Positions 59,988-64,000 of a DNA stretch of 64,000 nt are shown piece by piece. Positions within the stretch are counted from its first letter, which is position 1; every line of letters starts with the position of its first letter. The notes under the pieces are model-generated. The model did no database searches. It was given only the letters and a program-made list of their open reading frames with translations, and had not been told where the DNA came from. Position numbers and translations under genes: made by a program. Origin of the DNA: Bacteroidota bacterium (GTDB taxonomy: Bacteria > Bacteroidota > Bacteroidia > B-17B0 > Aurantibacillaceae); contig JAJNBG010000010.1 of assembly GCA_021155905.1 (NCBI GenBank), positions 1 through 64,000 on the forward strand, given 5' to 3'.

Positions 59988-61319
59988 ATGAGCAAAATCT
60001 TAATTATAGGAGCAGGTCGCTCTTCTTCCAGTTTGATCGATTATTTTTTATCAAATGCTAAAACCCATTCGTGGCATATAACAATCGCAGACACCAATAA
60101 ACAGGCAGTAGAATCCAAAATAAGCAAGTACCAGGATGTGGCTGCGGCTGTGGCATTTGATGTGCATAATGTTGCCTTAAGAGAATCAATGATCAAAGAA
60201 GCTGATTTTGTTGTTTCAATGTTGCCGGCTCTTATGCATGGAGAGGTAGCAAGGGATTGTGTCCGTTTAGGAAAACATTTGGCTACGGCCAGTTATGTGA
60301 GTCAGGATATGAAGGATCTCGATAAAGAAGCGAAAAGTAAAAATCTTTTATTGTTGAATGAGTGCGGACTGGATCCCGGAATTGATCACGCATCTGCTAT
60401 GAAAATCATTCACGAGATACAGGAGAAAGGCGGAAAAGTAACCGGGTTCAAATCCTTTTGTGGTGGCCTGGTAGCTCCTGAAAGCAACGACAATCCATGG
60501 GGATATAAGTTCAGCTGGAATCCTCGTAATGTTGTTTTGGCGGGACAAGGCACAGCACAATTCATCGAAAATGGTAAACTGAAATTTATTCCCTATAACC
60601 GTATCTATACGCAAATCGAAACCATTAAAGTGGAGGGTTACGGAAACTTTGATGCCTATGCCAACCGTGATAGTATTGGTTATAAAGAGCCTTACGGTTT
60701 AACCGACGTAAGCACAATGTTGCGCGGAACTTTAAGAATGCCCGGTTATTGCAAAGCCTGGAATGTGTTTGTGAAACTGGGTTTAACAGACGATACATAT
60801 AAAATTAAGAACGCAGATGCTTTAACCTACACCGATTTGCTGGAGTCTTTTTTGCCAAAGGGAAATAGTTCGGTAAAAGAAAAACTGGTTGCTTTTATGG
60901 GGTCCGATATCAATGCTGAGGTAATGGCAAAACTGGAATATTTAGAATTGTTTGCAAACCGCCCGATAAAACTAAAAGAAGGATCTCCCGCAGAATTGCT
61001 ACAGAACTTACTGGAAGAAAAATGGTTACTGAAGGAAGGCGATAAAGATATGATTGTGATGCAGCACCAGTTTGAATATGAACTGAAAGGCGCACATAAA
61101 AAATTAATTTCTTCATTAGTGGTCATTGGTGACGATGAGGTTCATACCGCTATGGCCAAGACTGTTGGCTTGCCTCTGGCTATTACCATCAAGAATTTTC
61201 TAACGGGTAAATTCAAATTATATGGTGTTCAGATTCCGACTGTCAAAGAAATTTATGAACCCATGTTAACCGAACTCGAGGAATTAGGCATCCGTTTTAC
61301 GGAGACAGAAGTCGCATAA
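59988..61319 (+). CDS. Saccharopine dehydrogenase family protein
   Basis: MSKILIIGAGRSSSSLIDYFLS, LLNECGLDPGIDHASAMKIIHEI, FKSFCGGLVAPESNDNPWGYKFSWNPRNVVLAGQG. Confidence 0.92.
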   Translation: MSKILIIGAGRSSSSLIDYFLSNAKTHSWHITIADTNKQAVESKISKYQDVAAAVAFDVHNVALRESMIKEADFVVSMLPALMHGEVARDCVRLGKHLATASYVSQDMKDLDKEAKSKNLLLLNECGLDPGIDHASAMKIIHEIQEKGGKVTGFKSFCGGLVAPESNDNPWGYKFSWNPRNVVLAGQGTAQFIENGKLKFIPYNRIYTQIETIKVEGYGNFDAYANRDSIGYKEPYGLTDVSTMLRGTLRMPGYCKAWNVFVKLGLTDDTYKIKNADALTYTDLLESFLPKGNSSVKEKLVAFMGSDINAEVMAKLEYLELFANRPIKLKEGSPAELLQNLLEEKWLLKEGDKDMIVMQHQFEYELKGAHKKLISSLVVIGDDEVHTAMAKTVGLPLAITIKNFLTGKFKLYGVQIPTVKEIYEPMLTELEELGIRFTETEVA

Positions 61320-61391
61320 ACTTAATAAAAAAATGTTGCAAAATTAACAGCATAGTGCTTATTTATTAATGCAGGGATTCGTTTAATTACT

Positions 61392-61399
61392 TAAATTTG
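61392..61399 (+). promoter_or_regulatory. Bacteroidota -7 element (TAAATTTG)
   Basis: Exact TAnnTTTG upstream of ATG at 61425. Confidence 0.5.
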
Positions 61400-61424
61400 G
61401 CCTAAACAATAAAAAACGATAAAC

Positions 61425-62345
61425 ATGATAAAAAATTTACTTTTTGGAGCTTTGATTTTTTCAGGCTTTTGCCTTAGTGCACAAACGTCTCAAACATTTA
61501 CTGCAACTTATGATTTTGCAGCAACCACTTCTGTAACAGGAACCACGGATCCTACTCCGACACCTATGGTAACAGGATTAACCACCGGATCATTCGTGGC
61601 AGTTGGTACGCCATCAGCAAACCCGAATGCAACAGGTCGTTTTTCTTTTGTTGGTTGGCCAACAGGAGCTACAACCACTGTTGATACGTATTCAACTATG
61701 ACTGGTGCAATCAATACAGGTGAGTATTATGAGGTGGTTTTAACACCTCAGGCAGGTTTCACTTTAGGTTTAAATTCTATCACGTTTACTTCTCAGCGTT
61801 CAGGTACAGGTATCAGAAGCTATGCCGTGAGAACAAGCGCTGATGGTTTTGTGATGAATTTACCGGCTTCTGTGCCGACTAACACAAATTTATCTGTAGT
61901 GGGTTCCAACGAATTTTTCTGGAATTTCGATGCAATTACTTCTGCTCAAAACGGAAATATGATTACGTTATTTGGTGCAACAACTACTTCCTCTGTTTCT
62001 TTCCGTTTTTATGGATGGAACAGCGAGGGATCAGGTGGAACTTTCAGTATTGACAACGTGGTATTCGATGGTACAATGACTTCCTTGTCAACAGGCGTTA
62101 AAGCATTCACAACAGCAGCATTTAATGTGTATCCTAATCCAAACAACGGGTTATTTACTATTCAATCTCCGGTTTTCCCGGCAACAGTGAATGTGTTTGA
62201 TGTGAATGGAAAGCAAGTAGCTTCACATACGATTTCATCTAAAGAGAACATGGTAGATTTATCCAAAATGTCAAATGGTGTTTACCAGTTGAACATTTCT
62301 GCCGGAACAGATTCTTTCAATCACAAAATCGTGATCAGTAAATAA
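61425..62345 (+). CDS. Secreted protein with T9SS type A sorting domain
   Basis: Signal peptide; C-term FNVYPNPNNGLFTIQSPVFPATVNVFDVNGKQVASHTISSKENMVDLSKMSNGVYQLNISAG. Confidence 0.9.
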   Translation: MIKNLLFGALIFSGFCLSAQTSQTFTATYDFAATTSVTGTTDPTPTPMVTGLTTGSFVAVGTPSANPNATGRFSFVGWPTGATTTVDTYSTMTGAINTGEYYEVVLTPQAGFTLGLNSITFTSQRSGTGIRSYAVRTSADGFVMNLPASVPTNTNLSVVGSNEFFWNFDAITSAQNGNMITLFGATTTSSVSFRFYGWNSEGSGGTFSIDNVVFDGTMTSLSTGVKAFTTAAFNVYPNPNNGLFTIQSPVFPATVNVFDVNGKQVASHTISSKENMVDLSKMSNGVYQLNISAGTDSFNHKIVISK

Positions 62346-62363
62346 ACTGGTACTATAAAATTG

Positions 62364-62395
62364 AAAAAGGCTTTGTTTTTACAAAGCCTTTTTTA
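62364..62395. terminator. Bidirectional terminator
   Basis: AAAAAGGCTTTG-ttttta-CAAAGCCTTTTTT between convergent T9SS cargo gene and ruvX. Confidence 0.88.
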
Positions 62396-62809
62396 TTTTC
62401 CCATAAAGGACAAATAATCCTGTAAGATAATGGTAGCACTTACCATATCCACGGTATCTTTATTGGCACGGGCTTTTTTCTTTAAACCGCCCATCAGCAT
62501 GGTTTGGTGCGCCATGGCGGAGGTAAAGCGCTCATCATAGCGTGCAATTTTAATATGTGGAAATTTGCGTGTTAAATGAGTGACAAAGGGGTCAATGTAA
62601 CGGGCACTGTCTGAAGCTTCGTTTTGCAAAGTTTTTGGTTCACCCACCACAATGCATTCGACCTGTTCTTTTTTTAAATACTCTTCCAGGTAAGCAATCA
62701 GATCTTTGCTATGAACTGTCGTTAAGCCGGAGGCGATAATTTGCAAGGGATCGGTCACCGCCAAACCAACACGCTTGCTTCCATAATCTATTGCCATGAT
62801 TCTTGCCAT
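62393..62809 (-). CDS. ruvX: Holliday junction resolvase RuvX/YqgF
   Basis: MARIMAIDYGSKRVGLAVTDPLQIIASGL, CIVVGEPKTLQNEAS, YDERFTSAMA; ORF-track start 62893 is probably too far upstream. Confidence 0.93.
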   Translation of the reverse strand: MARIMAIDYGSKRVGLAVTDPLQIIASGLTTVHSKDLIAYLEEYLKKEQVECIVVGEPKTLQNEASDSARYIDPFVTHLTRKFPHIKIARYDERFTSAMAHQTMLMGGLKKKARANKDTVDMVSATIILQDYLSFMGK

Positions 62810-63012
62810 GAGGTAAAGGTAGGGATTTATGACTTTACCCGGACCAGGTTTTAAAAATAAGATATTTCTAATCAGGGAAAAAGCTTGGAACACTTTCCAG
62901 GTATTGTTCGCGACGGAAAAGCGTTATTATTCCTAAGTGTTTAAGGGGAGATGTATAACAAGTATTACATGTTTGAAAAGTATTTTTATTTTTTGCCTGT
63001 GTTTATCTACAT

Positions 63013-63606
63013 TTGAAACAGATACACGTTAACGACATGCTTATGAAACAGATTCTTGCAATAATTTTCCTGATAGGAAGCTTTTCGCTTAGTTTTGGCC
63101 AGGAAAAAAGTAAACGATCAAACACGTATATTGATACTTACTACCATGGAGAAAAGCACTTTTCAATTAAAGATGCGTCAGTAATATCATTTAATGAAGG
63201 CAATTCGGAACTAACTTTAGTCATCGATTTTGCCAGTCTTAAAAGCGGTGTCGATAGTTTGGACGAATGGTTGCTCGACTTAACAGACAGCAAATTTGTT
63301 TTTAAAGGCTTTTTACCGCCTGGTGATTTGTTAACGCTTTCGCATCATAATTTGAAATCACTTGAGATTACGGGAATTGCCGAATTCAACGGAATAACAC
63401 ATCGGCAGGAAGTTCTTATAAGTTTTTATGAAGTCTCAATGGATGGCATGCTGTTCATAAACAGTGGAGCGGATTACTATGATAGAATTGCAGCAAATAT
63501 TCAATTGACTTTCCTGCCAAAGTTTTTTGGTGTTGATAAAAAACCCCATCACTTAAAGAAGCAAATATCAATTGCCATAGGGAGGGGAATTATCAATAAA
63601 GTGTAA
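63013..63606 (+). CDS. Secreted protein, weakly YceI-like
   Basis: Signal peptide MKQILAIIFLIGSFSLSFGQ; FSIKDASVISFNEGNSELTLVIDFASLKSGVDSLDEWL...ITGIAEFNGITHRQEVLISF. Confidence 0.65.
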   Translation: MKQIHVNDMLMKQILAIIFLIGSFSLSFGQEKSKRSNTYIDTYYHGEKHFSIKDASVISFNEGNSELTLVIDFASLKSGVDSLDEWLLDLTDSKFVFKGFLPPGDLLTLSHHNLKSLEITGIAEFNGITHRQEVLISFYEVSMDGMLFINSGADYYDRIAANIQLTFLPKFFGVDKKPHHLKKQISIAIGRGIINKV

Positions 63607-63711
63607 GTTGACAAATTCGGTCACGTAGCCTTGCGATTTCCTGTTTTGTTTAAATGAGTGATCTTCCACAAAATTATTGTTAAAATAAATTGCCGGTATC
63701 CAAATTCCTTA

Positions 63712-63719
63712 TAACTTTG
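63712..63719 (+). promoter_or_regulatory. Bacteroidota -7 element (TAACTTTG)
   Basis: Exact TAnnTTTG upstream of ATG 63740; ATTG about 19 nt further upstream. Confidence 0.5.
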
Positions 63720-63739
63720 TATCTCAAAGTGCTTTTATT

Positions 63740-64000
63740 ATGACAACAGAAAACCTTGAACACCTCGAAGCGATACAGGATATTCGCCAGATGATGAAGA
63801 AATCAACCCGTTTTTTATCACTCAGTGGTTTATCGGGAGTCTTTGCCGGGATCTTTGCGTTAGCGGGAGCGGCAGTAGGTTATCTCTACTTAAACTCCAT
63901 TTATGAAAATTGGGTGAAAGGAAATTCAGAAGCCCTGAACCGAAATGAAATTTACCTGAATTTTATTTTAATTGCTGCCGTCGTTTTAGTCTTGTCTATT
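63740..64000 (+). CDS. Hypothetical membrane protein, 3'-truncated by window edge
   Basis: MTTENLEHLEAIQDIRQMMKKSTRFLSLSGLSGVFAGIFALAGAAVGYLYL... open to the last base. Confidence 0.75.
   Translation, partial: MTTENLEHLEAIQDIRQMMKKSTRFLSLSGLSGVFAGIFALAGAAVGYLYLNSIYENWVKGNSEALNRNEIYLNFILIAAVVLVLSI

Overview
This is a gene-dense chromosomal window from a low-GC Bacteroidota genome. Supporting signs are T9SS type A and type B sorting domains, TAnnTTTG-type -7 promoter elements, PorE-like and OmpA proteins, a BlaB-type metallo-beta-lactamase and DUF3494/T9SS fusions. I see about 54 protein-coding genes, mostly core or housekeeping: rsmG (partial), tal, cobB, amn, pruA, ABC-F, xth, rluA-type, folK, dNK, sppA, dsbD, dtd, recJ, yebC, ruvX and saccharopine dehydrogenase-like. 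Interspersed are T9SS cargo proteins, including a 2028-aa repeat protein and a double-domain ice-binding-like protein. I found no rRNA, CRISPR array, prophage, transposase or convincing tRNA. The most unusual non-coding signal is the ~300-bp intergenic region 8587-8880. It holds two diverged, inverted copies of a multi-hairpin repeat element, arranged like a BIME. A second dispersed-repeat motif is nested in the variable loop of one copy, and relatives of that motif occur at 352-397 and 43674-43731. Other points worth a second look: a subclass B1 metallo-beta-lactamase, a tandem DUF3494 protein whose mRNA probably begins with a perfect hairpin, a perfect operator-like palindrome at 28297-28313, tandem STAS-like paralogs in a window with two SpoIIE phosphatases, and an orphan HsdR_N nuclease-domain protein. 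Product names come from my reading of the translations; no database search was run.
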